NCBI GenBank assembly: GCA_904501685.1
Contig: CAJGBX010000020.1
Coordinates: 1-16,133 of the forward strand
Source of the DNA: Clostridiaceae bacterium
GTDB lineage: Bacteria; Bacillota; Clostridia; Oscillospirales; Acutalibacteraceae
DNA: 16,133 nt
Direction of reading: 5' to 3'
Shown: positions 6,101 to 13,583 of the stretch, in pieces
Position numbering within the stretch: the stretch's first letter is position 1
Layout of the letters: each line of letters opens with the position of its first letter
Program-made: the position numbers and the translations under genes
Notes under the pieces: model-generated
Database searches by the model: none
What the model was told of the DNA's origin: nothing
The model's input: only the letters and a program-made list of their open reading frames with translations

Positions 6101-6841
6101 TTAATAGGCTGATTTATAGGCGTTGCAGACCGTTTCGGTATCGCCTACCATTTTAAGATTCCCGTGCTCAAGCCAAGCACAGTGACGGCAAAGACGCTCA
6201 ATCTGTCCCATTGAATGGCTGACGACTATAACGGTAGTTTGACCGTTATTCATCATTTCATTAATTCTTGCCTCGCACTTTTCCTGAAACTTAAAGTCAC
6301 CGACCGCTAAAATTTCATCAACAATCAAAATGTCGGGCACCGTCATGGTTGCAATAGCAAAACCGATACGGGCAATCATACCGGAGGAATAGTTTTTCAT
6401 CGGTGTATCGAGAAAATCCTGCATTTCGGAAAAATCGACAATTTCCTGAAAATGCTCGTCCATATATGCCTTGGAAAAGCCCAGAACCGAGCCGTTCAGA
6501 TAAATATTTTCACGGGCAGTAAGCTCTAAATCGAAGCCTGCGCCAAGCTCAATCAACGGTGCAATAACGCCACGGGTAACAACGCTTCCCTTAGTGGGGG
6601 TCAAAATGCCCGAAATGATTTTAAGCAAGGTCGATTTTCCCGAGCCGTTAAGACCGACAATGCCGAAAACATCACCCTTTTCGATATTGAGGGTAACGCC
6701 GTTTAAGGCAATAAAATCCTCATAAGCTAACTGCCGCTTTAAAAATTTGAGCAGATATTCCTTCAGGCTTTGCAGCTTTTCCTTGCTCATATTAAAGTGC
6801 ATTTCGATATCCTTCAGCTCTACCGCATATTCCGAAGCCAT
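6101..6841 (-). CDS. ABC exporter ATP-binding protein, Wzt/TagH type
   Basis: A 246-residue nucleotide-binding subunit for an ABC-2 exporter of surface polysaccharide, lipopolysaccharide O-antigen or teichoic-acid type. Motifs in order: Walker A GLNGSGKST (63-71), the family-typical ARENIYLNG (109-117), signature YSSGM (151-155, in place of LSGGQ), Walker B ILIVDE (171-176) followed by ILAVGD, and the switch histidine in VSHS (207-210). The N-terminal segment before Walker A has the helical insert usual in this group. It lacks the C-terminal carbohydrate-binding domain of longer Wzt proteins and the long tail of TagH, so it is the short form. The ATG follows a perfect AAGGAGG (6849-6855). The permease gene ends 20 bases upstream, so the pair is surely co-transcribed. 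The exported substrate cannot be deduced. Confidence 0.92.
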   Translation of the reverse strand: MASEYAVELKDIEMHFNMSKEKLQSLKEYLLKFLKRQLAYEDFIALNGVTLNIEKGDVFGIVGLNGSGKSTLLKIISGILTPTKGSVVTRGVIAPLIELGAGFDLELTARENIYLNGSVLGFSKAYMDEHFQEIVDFSEMQDFLDTPMKNYSSGMIARIGFAIATMTVPDILIVDEILAVGDFKFQEKCEARINEMMNNGQTTVIVVSHSMGQIERLCRHCAWLEHGNLKMVGDTETVCNAYKSAY

Positions 6842-6861
6842 TTCTTCCCCTCCTTTTAAGC

Positions 6862-7701
6862 TTAAATGTAAAGTATAAACTTTTTCTGTAGCTTTTTAAA
6901 CACAAGCGAGCCTATCAACAGCATAACCAGACCGTAGCCTAAGCAAAGTAAATGCTGCTCTAAGGAAGGCCAGGTGTTATTCAAAACAACGTCACGGAAC
7001 GTGTTTATGTAAACCGACATCGGGTTATATTTGATAAGATTCAAGGCTAAAACCTGAATTTTAGAGTCATAATTTATCCTTGTTTCAATCATACTTAAGG
7101 GATAAATCAAGGTCGTGAGGTACATCCACAGTGTCAAAATGACACCGTATAGATGAATAATATCTCTGAAAAACACGCTGACTGCCGACAGCATAAGGCT
7201 CAAGCCTACCGCAAAAAGCAGGCAATAAAGCACCGGCAACGGCAACATTACCAAAGTAACGCCAATTTCGATATGCTTAAAGCGGATTGCCATAACGATA
7301 GCAACCGCAATAAGCGAAAATGCAAAATTTATCAGTGCAAAAAGGCATTTTTCCAGCGGAAAAATGTATTTTGGAATATAGACCTTTTTTATCAACGAGG
7401 ACGCCGCCAGAACCGAGGTCATACTGCCTGAGGTTGCCTCTGAAAAAAAGTTCCACATAGCGGCACCGACAATATAAAAGCAGGCAAAATCAGCGACATT
7501 CGGATAATCCCTGATGCCGAACATAAAGCCGAAAACAAGCGTAAGCACAAGCATTGTGAGTAACGGATTAAGTATACTCCAAGCAACACCCAAAACACTT
7601 CGGCGGTATTTTATTTTGAAATCCTTGCCTGCTAAATTTTGCAGTAAGGGTAAATACTTTTTGAAATCCTTAAAAAAGGAACGCTTTTCATTTTCCAACA
7701 C
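6862..7701 (-). CDS. ABC-2 type exporter permease, Wzm/TagG type
   Basis: A 279-residue integral membrane protein with about six hydrophobic segments, the first at roughly 45-65 and the last at about 250-268. The N-terminal cytoplasmic part contains the diagnostic KDFKIKYRRSVLGVAWSILNPLL stretch (split here as KDFKIKYRRS and VLGVAWSILNPLL) of polysaccharide/teichoic-acid permeases, and the C-terminus has KYNPM. It should form a 2+2 complex with the ATPase encoded just downstream. The start is uncertain: GTG at 7699-7701 leaves only two bases after a GAGGTG site (7706-7711 read on minus), whereas TTG at 7696-7698 gives a normal five-base spacing. A near-consensus promoter lies directly upstream. 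No glycosyltransferase or polymer synthesis gene is visible nearby. Confidence 0.92.
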   Translation of the reverse strand: MLENEKRSFFKDFKKYLPLLQNLAGKDFKIKYRRSVLGVAWSILNPLLTMLVLTLVFGFMFGIRDYPNVADFACFYIVGAAMWNFFSEATSGSMTSVLAASSLIKKVYIPKYIFPLEKCLFALINFAFSLIAVAIVMAIRFKHIEIGVTLVMLPLPVLYCLLFAVGLSLMLSAVSVFFRDIIHLYGVILTLWMYLTTLIYPLSMIETRINYDSKIQVLALNLIKYNPMSVYINTFRDVVLNNTWPSLEQHLLCLGYGLVMLLIGSLVFKKLQKKFILYI

Positions 7702-7728
7702 TGCACCTCATTTTCAAAATATAGTCTT

Positions 7729-7757
7729 ATTATATTACTTATACCCTTGAAAGTCAA
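7729..7757 (-). promoter_or_regulatory. Near-consensus promoter of the exporter genes, abutting the mutS2 stop
   Basis: On the minus strand TTGACT (7752-7757) and TATAAT (7729-7734) are separated by exactly 17 bases. The -35 box begins at the base after the mutS2 stop codon (7758-7760). Transcription would start near 7722, about 20 bases before the permease start. No terminator separates mutS2 from this promoter, so read-through from the upstream cluster is also possible. Confidence 0.8.
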
Positions 7758-10136
7758 TTACTTCAAGGTAACAACGGTCACGCCGTCCTCACCCTCACCG
7801 TAAAGACCTATACGAAACTCCTTAACGCTTTTGTTTGTGCGTAAATATGTGTGCACCGCTTTTTTGAGCGCGCCGGTACCCTTACCGTGGATAATCCACA
7901 CCGTATTAAGTCCTGCCATAACCGAATTGTCAATGAAACGGTCAAGCTCCATACCTGCCTCATCACCGGTAAGGCCTCTTATATCAATTTCCGACTGTGC
8001 CGAGCGGATATTACCCTCGGGATTAGCCGCCTTTTTAATTGTTCGGGTCTTAGCAACCGTACCTTTATTTTTAGGCTTGGGGGCTAAGTGCGATACCGCA
8101 ACCTTAGTCCTTATGCTTCCTGCCAAAATTTCGACCTCGTCACCTCTTTGGTCACTTAAAACCGTAACCTCTTTCTTAAGGTCGAGGAAAATAACCTTTT
8201 CTCCCTTTTTAAGCGGTGACAAAAAGCCTCCTCCCGAGATTTCGACCGCCTCTACGGGGTCGGCAACATCCTCCAAACGCTTTAAGCCGCCTCTCATTTC
8301 GGCTCGGGCTCTTCTGATACGCTCCTCAGCCGAAATATTGCTTTTTTTGAGTGCTTCAAGCTCGGATAAAAGACGCTCGGCTTCGGCTCTTGCTTTGTCA
8401 ACAACGGCTGCTGCCTGCTCGCGCGCCTTTTCCATTGTCTTTTCCTTAGCCTGACGCAGCTTCTCGGCCTCTGACTCACGTGAGGCCTTAAGCGCCTCCA
8501 TTTCACCCTTAAAGCGAGCTGCCTCAAGCCGGTCCTTTTCGGCATCACGAGTGGCCGTTTCAAGTGCCGCAACAACCCGTTCAAAGCGCGCCGCCTCATT
8601 TGATACAAGGCTTTTTGCCGTTTCTACAGTTTGCCTGTCCAAACCTAATTTCTCCGAAATTGCAAAGGCATTCGACCTGCCCGGAAGACCTATGTTCAGC
8701 TTATAGGTAGGCTTTAACGACTGCACATCAAACTCACAGCTTGCGTTACAAACGCCCTCGGCCTCAAGCGCATAGGACTTTAATTCAGCATAGTGCGTCG
8801 TAGCGGCAATTTTAGCCTTCTTTTCACGAAGCTTCATCAAAATCGCCTGTGCTAACGCCGCGCCCTCAACCGGGTCGGTGCCTGCACCAAGCTCGTCAAT
8901 CAGCACCAGAGAACGACCGTCGGCCACCGCCATAATATCAATAATCCTCTTCATATGTGACGAAAAGGTTGAAAGCGACTGCTCAATACTCTGCTCGTCA
9001 CCGATATCTGCCAAAACGCGGGCAAAAACCGAAACCTCACTGCCGTCGGACACCGGTATCATAAGTCCGCACATAGTCATTAACGTCAGTAGTCCGACCG
9101 TTTTAATTGAAACGGTTTTACCGCCGGTATTGGGGCCGGTAATCATCAGCGTGTCGTACTCAAGCCCCAATGGAATGGTGACCGGCACAACGGTTTTTGG
9201 GTCAAGCAGCGGATGACGTGCATTTTTAAGGTAAATTCTGCCCTCTTGATTTAAACCGGGCTTGCTGGCACGCATTGAAAAGGCTAATGATGCCTTGGCA
9301 AAAATCAGGCACAGCTTAACGGTTGCCTCGTATGATACTGCAATATTTGGCGCAAAGCCTGCCGCTTCACCCGACAGCTCGGCTAAAATGCGGTCAATTT
9401 CCTCTTTTTCCTTAATTTTCAGTTCTCTTATTTCATTATTGATTTCAACAACCGCCATAGGCTCGATAAAAAGCGTAGCGCCCGAGCCTGAGGTATCATG
9501 CAAAAGTCCCGGTACCTCATGTCGGCTATCGGCTCTGACAGGTACAACAAACCTTCCATCACGCTGGGTAATGATAGCATCCTGCAAGAATTTTGAGGTA
9601 CTGCTCGAGCGAATCATTTTTTCCAAGCGGTCACGAACATTTAATTCACTTGAATGAATCTTACGACGGATATCACGAAGCCTTGGTGAGGCATTATCGT
9701 CCATATCGTCCTCACTGCGAATTGAAGTGCAAATTCTGTCTTCAAAATAGCGGTTAGGCACCAAAACCTCAAAATACTTGGCAATATAAGGACTGTCGGT
9801 GTTTTCACAGTGGGCACGCCATTCCTTCAGCGAACGGATAATACGCAGAACCTCGGCAATATCCAATAGCTCTCGCATTGACAAAACGCCGCCGTTTTTA
9901 GCCCTTGCCAAGGAATTTGTGACATTTTTCGCATTACCGAAGGAGGGCGAGCCGAAGCCAGCCGAAAGACGCACTGCATCATCGGTTTCGTTTAACAGGC
10001 TTTCAACCTTTTTGAAATCGGCTTCGGGACGAAGCGAAAGCGCAAGCTCCTTAGCATCGTCCATAGCAGCACGGGTGCTCAGCATTTTTAAAACCTTATC
10101 AAGCTCTAAGGCTTCTGAATGGTATAGTGTGTTCAT
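7758..10136 (-). CDS. mutS2: MutS2 ATPase/endonuclease
   Basis: A 792-residue protein, normal for MutS2, which limits recombination in some bacteria and in Bacillus acts on collided ribosomes (RqcU). It has a MutS-type core and clamp region (about 1-300), Walker A TGPNTGGKT (333-341), Walker B LVLIDELGAGTDP (410-422), and TTHYAELK in the ATPase end. A long charged coiled coil with many Ala, Glu, Lys and Arg follows (about 515-630). After a small KOW-like beta region comes the C-terminal Smr nuclease domain (about 715-792) with DIRG and HGKGTG. There is no MutS mismatch-recognition N-terminus, which separates it from MutS1. The ATG has a CAGGAGA site and lies 16 bases after recO. It is the last gene of the housekeeping cluster. 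Confidence 0.97.
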   Translation of the reverse strand: MNTLYHSEALELDKVLKMLSTRAAMDDAKELALSLRPEADFKKVESLLNETDDAVRLSAGFGSPSFGNAKNVTNSLARAKNGGVLSMRELLDIAEVLRIIRSLKEWRAHCENTDSPYIAKYFEVLVPNRYFEDRICTSIRSEDDMDDNASPRLRDIRRKIHSSELNVRDRLEKMIRSSSTSKFLQDAIITQRDGRFVVPVRADSRHEVPGLLHDTSGSGATLFIEPMAVVEINNEIRELKIKEKEEIDRILAELSGEAAGFAPNIAVSYEATVKLCLIFAKASLAFSMRASKPGLNQEGRIYLKNARHPLLDPKTVVPVTIPLGLEYDTLMITGPNTGGKTVSIKTVGLLTLMTMCGLMIPVSDGSEVSVFARVLADIGDEQSIEQSLSTFSSHMKRIIDIMAVADGRSLVLIDELGAGTDPVEGAALAQAILMKLREKKAKIAATTHYAELKSYALEAEGVCNASCEFDVQSLKPTYKLNIGLPGRSNAFAISEKLGLDRQTVETAKSLVSNEAARFERVVAALETATRDAEKDRLEAARFKGEMEALKASRESEAEKLRQAKEKTMEKAREQAAAVVDKARAEAERLLSELEALKKSNISAEERIRRARAEMRGGLKRLEDVADPVEAVEISGGGFLSPLKKGEKVIFLDLKKEVTVLSDQRGDEVEILAGSIRTKVAVSHLAPKPKNKGTVAKTRTIKKAANPEGNIRSAQSEIDIRGLTGDEAGMELDRFIDNSVMAGLNTVWIIHGKGTGALKKAVHTYLRTNKSVKEFRIGLYGEGEDGVTVVTLK

Positions 10137-10152
10137 TTTATCTCCTGAAGAC

Positions 10153-10917
10153 TCACAGCCTTAATTCAAGGCTATGGAAAAAGTCTAGTGTTTTGAATTT
10201 ACGCTCGGTTTGAGCAAGTAAATACCGCTCGGTAACAAAGCTTAAATATTTGGCGTTTTCAGGCGGCAGGACAAACGAATAAAGCTTGGAAAATTGTGAA
10301 TATACGATATGTCTCATTGCGGCAAAGGTTGTCCTGTCAAGCTCGGCAAACGAGCCGGACACCTTGCTTCGTGCCTTACAGTCGTTACAAAGCATATCAC
10401 CGCCGATTAAATCCAACCAAAGCGGAAAATTTTGGTCGGTGCCGCAAACTCTGCACCCAACCAAATCGGGCATAAAGCCGGCAATTACCATTAATCTCAG
10501 CTCGGTCAACGCCTTTACTGCATAAATATCCATTTTACCCTTTTCTATGTAGTGCAGAGAATTTAACGCCAAACGCAAAAACTCCTCACCCTCTACCTCA
10601 TAGGGCACCAAGACCTGACACAGCTCGCAGATATACTGAGCAAGGCTTAAACGTTCTATATCGGTACGAATGCCGAAAAAAACGTCAATCGCCTCGGCCT
10701 CGGTTATACGGTAAGTTCCCTTAGACTCGGTTATGCAAAGGTGCGAATAGCTAAGCAGCGCCGTTGAGGCAGCATTTTTGGATTTTGGCTTTCGAGCGCC
10801 GCTGACAAAAGCGCTTAACAACCCCTTGTCCCTTGTCAGAACAACGACTACCCGGTCACTTTCACCGACGTTATTTTCTTTTATCACAAGACCGTCGGTC
10901 GTGAATTTCACCGTCAA
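10153..10917 (-). CDS. recO: DNA repair protein RecO
   Basis: RecO loads RecA on single-stranded DNA with RecF/RecR by displacing SSB. The 254-residue protein has the N-terminal OB-fold signature (TDGLVIKENNVGESDRVV, then TRDKGLLSAFVSGARKPKS), a helical middle, and a C-terminal zinc site C155/C158 with C177/C180 (CRVC, CNDC), as in Gram-positive RecO. Length is normal. The start is a TTG at 10915-10917 four bases after AAGGAG; a GTG two codons later (10909-10911) has ten-base spacing and is the alternative. Either way the ribosome site and start lie inside the end of yqzL in another frame, so translation is likely coupled. MutS2 follows after 16 bases. Confidence 0.95.
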   Translation of the reverse strand: MTVKFTTDGLVIKENNVGESDRVVVVLTRDKGLLSAFVSGARKPKSKNAASTALLSYSHLCITESKGTYRITEAEAIDVFFGIRTDIERLSLAQYICELCQVLVPYEVEGEEFLRLALNSLHYIEKGKMDIYAVKALTELRLMVIAGFMPDLVGCRVCGTDQNFPLWLDLIGGDMLCNDCKARSKVSGSFAELDRTTFAAMRHIVYSQFSKLYSFVLPPENAKYLSFVTERYLLAQTERKFKTLDFFHSLELRL

Positions 10918-11011
10918 TCTGCTCCTTCTTCACTGAATTTCGGCAATAAAGTAGATAGTCCTCAACCTTGCCGCTTAAAGTAAATTTTTCCCAATAAGCA
11001 TCCTCTGTCAT
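10871..11011 (-). CDS. yqzL: YqzL-like small protein, overlapping recO
   Basis: A 46-residue protein beginning MTEDAYWEKFTLSGKVEDYL and continuing LYCRNS. The pattern aromatic-W-x-x-F-x-x-(S/T)-G-x-(I/V)-x-x-Y-L-x-Y matches the YqzL family, small proteins of unknown function normally encoded between era and recO in Firmicutes, which is exactly the location here. The ATG has a TGGAGGT site (11019-11025). After the conserved core the frame runs on for about 20 polar residues and ends at a TAA (10871-10873) inside recO, giving a 47-base out-of-frame overlap. The recO ribosome site AAGGAG lies in yqzL codons Lys-Glu. The tail beyond the core is probably a by-product of the overlap. The function is not known. 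Confidence 0.82.
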   Translation of the reverse strand: MTEDAYWEKFTLSGKVEDYLLYCRNSVKKEQIDGEIHDRRSCDKRK

Positions 11012-11073
11012 ATCCCCGACCTCCAAGAATTTCTGTAAAATTATTGTGTGTCGGTAACAAAAAAATATGGTTG

Positions 11074-12003
11074 TTATTTATTGTCAAGACCGAACGAGCG
11101 AATCAATCCGTCGCGGTTTCTCCAGTCCTCTTTAACCTTTACCCAAAGTTTTAAATTGCATTTTACACCGAAAAATTCTTCAATATCAGCCCGCGCCAAG
11201 GTGCCGATTTTTTTAAGAACAGCACCGCCCTTGCCGATAATAATACCCTTATGAGAGTCACGCTCGCAGTAAATAATGGCCTCGGCCTCGATAATCGGCT
11301 CGCCGTTAACGGTATCACGCTCAAAAAATCTTTCCAAGCCGACGGCAATACCGTGAGGAACCTCCTTATCCAATAAATGGAGCATTTTTTCTCTGATAAG
11401 CTCACAAACCATAACACTGTCGGCCTGGTCGGTAACCTCATCGTCACTGAAAAAGTGCGGTGACTCCTTAGCATACCTTAACTGCTCGGTAACAAGCGCT
11501 TCAACTCCGTCACCGCTTTGAGCCGAAACCGGAATGACCGACTCAAACTCGTACAGACCCTTATAAGCCGAAATAACCTCAAGCAAATCACTTTTATCGG
11601 TCAATAAATCAATCTTGTTTATACAAAGAATTGCCTTTAAACGGCGGTTTTTTATTTCCTCAATCAGTTGAAGCTCAGCCTTTGGCATATTCTCGGGGTC
11701 AAGTTTAAATTTCGGACTTGCCTCAACCACAAGCATTACGACATCGACGTCGGACAGTCCTTGTGACACCGAGTCCATCATTTTTTCACCGAGCTTATTT
11801 TTTGGCTTATGAAAGCCGGGAGTGTCAATATAAACAAGCTGAGTTTCCTCAATTGTCTTAACACCCATAATTCTTGTACGTGTGGTCTGCGGCTTGTTTG
11901 ATACAATAGCCACCTTTTGACCCAAAATTTTATTAAGTAGAGACGATTTTCCGACGTTTGGACGTCCGACTATAGCAACAAATGCCGATTTCATATTTTC
12001 CAT
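11074..12003 (-). CDS. era: GTPase Era
   Basis: Era is an essential GTPase that binds the 3' end of 16S rRNA and helps 30S assembly. The 309 residues show G1 GRPNVGKSS (13-21), the switch threonines in KPQTTRTR, G3 DTPG (60-63), G4 NKID (129-132), G5 around VSAQSG (159-163), and a C-terminal KH domain with GIIIGKGG (253-260). Length is normal. The start ATG follows a GAGGAAG site nine bases after the ybeY stop; a second Met at residue 4 would also fit. It sits downstream of ybeY, whose product also acts on 16S rRNA ends, in the usual order. The dgkA and cdd genes found between ybeY and era in Bacillus are missing here. Confidence 0.98.
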   Translation of the reverse strand: MENMKSAFVAIVGRPNVGKSSLLNKILGQKVAIVSNKPQTTRTRIMGVKTIEETQLVYIDTPGFHKPKNKLGEKMMDSVSQGLSDVDVVMLVVEASPKFKLDPENMPKAELQLIEEIKNRRLKAILCINKIDLLTDKSDLLEVISAYKGLYEFESVIPVSAQSGDGVEALVTEQLRYAKESPHFFSDDEVTDQADSVMVCELIREKMLHLLDKEVPHGIAVGLERFFERDTVNGEPIIEAEAIIYCERDSHKGIIIGKGGAVLKKIGTLARADIEEFFGVKCNLKLWVKVKEDWRNRDGLIRSFGLDNK

Positions 12004-12012
12004 TTTTCTTCC

Positions 12013-12507
12013 TCAGTCTATAAAAGTAACCTCGCGTGAGAGTCCCATTTGTACCAGCACTGCCTCTTCCTTTTCACGCATAGTTTCGGCCTCGATACCG
12101 CCGTTCACGTGGTCATGGCCTAACAGATGGAGCATTGAATGTACCGTTAAAAACGCTACCTCACGCTGTAGGGTGTGACCGTATTCTTCAGCCTGAGCCA
12201 CCGCATGCTCCAAGGAAATTATCACATCGCCGAGCATTTTTGCGCCGGTTTCGTAATTGACGTCATAAACACCGTTCTCACCCAAAGGAAAGGACAGAAC
12301 ATCGGTCGAACGGTCAATTCCTCTGAAATCCTTGTTAAGCACTTGAATTTCCTTATCATCAACAAAGGTTACCTCGACCTCAGCTGAGCCTTGAAATTCC
12401 TCTTCCTTAAGCACTGCAATGCAGGCGCGTCTCACAAGCATCCTTATACCGGTCGGAATCTTGACCTTTTTCTGTTTATTGGTTATATTCACCTTGACCT
12501 TTTCCAT
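12013..12507 (-). CDS. ybeY: Endoribonuclease YbeY (16S rRNA maturation)
   Basis: YbeY is a zinc-dependent endoribonuclease involved in 16S rRNA 3'-end maturation and ribosome quality control. The signature H-x3-H-x5-H is complete in HSMLHLLGHDH (His123, His127, His133), preceded by the conserved RSTDVLSFPLG segment. I chose the ATG at 12505-12507 (164 residues) rather than the upstream ATG at 12535-12537, because AGAGGGA lies seven bases before it and because the longer version would overlap phoH by 29 bases. With this start, ybeY begins one base after the phoH stop, and its ribosome site is within the last phoH codons. Era follows directly. Assignment is secure; only the start is a judgement. 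Confidence 0.95.
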   Translation of the reverse strand: MEKVKVNITNKQKKVKIPTGIRMLVRRACIAVLKEEEFQGSAEVEVTFVDDKEIQVLNKDFRGIDRSTDVLSFPLGENGVYDVNYETGAKMLGDVIISLEHAVAQAEEYGHTLQREVAFLTVHSMLHLLGHDHVNGGIEAETMREKEEAVLVQMGLSREVTFID

Positions 12508-12508
12508 T

Positions 12509-13489
12509 TCAATTCCCTCTTTGCTTCTTTTCCTCATATTTTTCGTATGCCTTGATTATCTGCTGAACCAGTCTGTGACGGACAACGTCACGCTCTGAAA
12601 ACCTGTTTATTGCAATATCGTCAACATCCTTCAGTATATTGAGAACCTCTTTAAGTCCCGATTTTTTGCCGTCCGGCAGGTCAATCTGCGTAATATCACC
12701 CGTAACCACCGCCTTGGAATTAAAGCCCAGACGGGTTAAAAACATCTTCATTTGCTCGCTTGTGGTATTCTGTGCCTCATCTAAAATGATGAAGCTGTCG
12801 TCCAAAGTGCGTCCCCGCATATATGCCAACGGAGCAACCTCGATATCCCCTCTCTCCTGACACTTCTGGAAGTTTTCAGCACCCAGCATATCAAAAAGAG
12901 CATCGTAAAGCGGACGTAAATACGGGTCAACCTTTTGCTGAAGGTCGCCCGGCAAAAAGCCGAGCTTTTCGCCTGCTTCAACGGCAGGTCGGGTTAAAAT
13001 TATGCGGTTGACCGTTTTTGCACGAAAGGCCGCCACCGCCATAGCCACAGCCAAATAGGTTTTGCCCGTGCCCGCAGGTCCTACACCGATAGTGACGGTG
13101 TTGTCACGAATAGCCTCTGTATACTTCTTTTGACCGATGGTTTTCGGCTTAATAGGCTTACCTTTAGAGGTAATACAGATACAGTCAGTAGCGCTCAGTT
13201 TTTCGATACCCTTGTCATCACCGTCGGCAGCAAGCGACATAATATAGTGAATATTCTGCTCAGTTAAGGTCTCGCCTCGGCTAATCAACGACAAAAGTCC
13301 GTTAATAGTCCGCACTGCACCGTCAACACCCTCAGGCTCACCCGAGACCTTGATTTCACCCGAGCGAAGCACGACGGTGACCGAAAACTGCTTTTCAATA
13401 AGCCGGATATTCTCATCCAAATTACCAAACAAGCCGTACACATATTCAACACGTTCAATGTTAATCGTCTGCTCTGTCACCATTTTCAC
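12509..13489 (-). CDS. phoH: PhoH-family ATPase
   Basis: A 326-residue PhoH-like protein, cytoplasmic P-loop ATPase with probable RNA-related function; its neighbour ybeY is a constant partner in bacteria. The N-terminal 80 residues look like the KH-like domain of this family. The ATPase part carries Walker A GPAGTGKTYLA (137-147), VEAGEKLGFLPGD, YMRGRTLDD, and Walker B FIILDEAQN (233-241), with a C-terminal RHRLVQQI segment. Length is normal. The start is either GTG at 13487-13489 or ATG at 13481-13483; the nearby AAAGG is weak. A sigma-A-like promoter at 13555-13583 suggests a main transcription start here for the downstream housekeeping genes. In Bacillus a pgpH gene lies between phoH and ybeY; it is absent here. 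Confidence 0.96.
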   Translation of the reverse strand: MKMVTEQTINIERVEYVYGLFGNLDENIRLIEKQFSVTVVLRSGEIKVSGEPEGVDGAVRTINGLLSLISRGETLTEQNIHYIMSLAADGDDKGIEKLSATDCICITSKGKPIKPKTIGQKKYTEAIRDNTVTIGVGPAGTGKTYLAVAMAVAAFRAKTVNRIILTRPAVEAGEKLGFLPGDLQQKVDPYLRPLYDALFDMLGAENFQKCQERGDIEVAPLAYMRGRTLDDSFIILDEAQNTTSEQMKMFLTRLGFNSKAVVTGDITQIDLPDGKKSGLKEVLNILKDVDDIAINRFSERDVVRHRLVQQIIKAYEKYEEKKQRGN

Positions 13490-13554
13490 ACTGCCTTTTT
13501 AAAGTCCCTTTTAATTGCGGTAATGCCTAAAATACTCATATCCATACACTATTT

Positions 13555-13583
13555 ATTTTACATTATTTTTAATCTAAAATCAA
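13555..13583 (-). promoter_or_regulatory. Candidate vegetative promoter for phoH and downstream genes
   Basis: On the minus strand TTGATT (13578-13583) and TAAAAT (13555-13560) are separated by 17 bases of A/T-rich DNA. The -35 lies within the last codons of yqfD. Transcription would start near 13548, giving a leader of about 60 bases before phoH. The spacing and 4/6 plus 5/6 matches make it a good candidate in the only gap of this cluster longer than 65 bases. Confidence 0.6.

Noticed and set aside
7831..8454. Plus-strand frame of 207 codons opposite the mutS2 3' part
   Set aside because: It is a serine/leucine-rich antisense reading of the MutS2 coiled coil and Smr domain, whose real product is beyond doubt.
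12508..12537. Longer ybeY start giving an N-terminal MRKRSKEGIE extension
   Set aside because: The downstream ATG has a well-placed AGAGGGA, matches the usual YbeY start, and avoids overlap with phoH.
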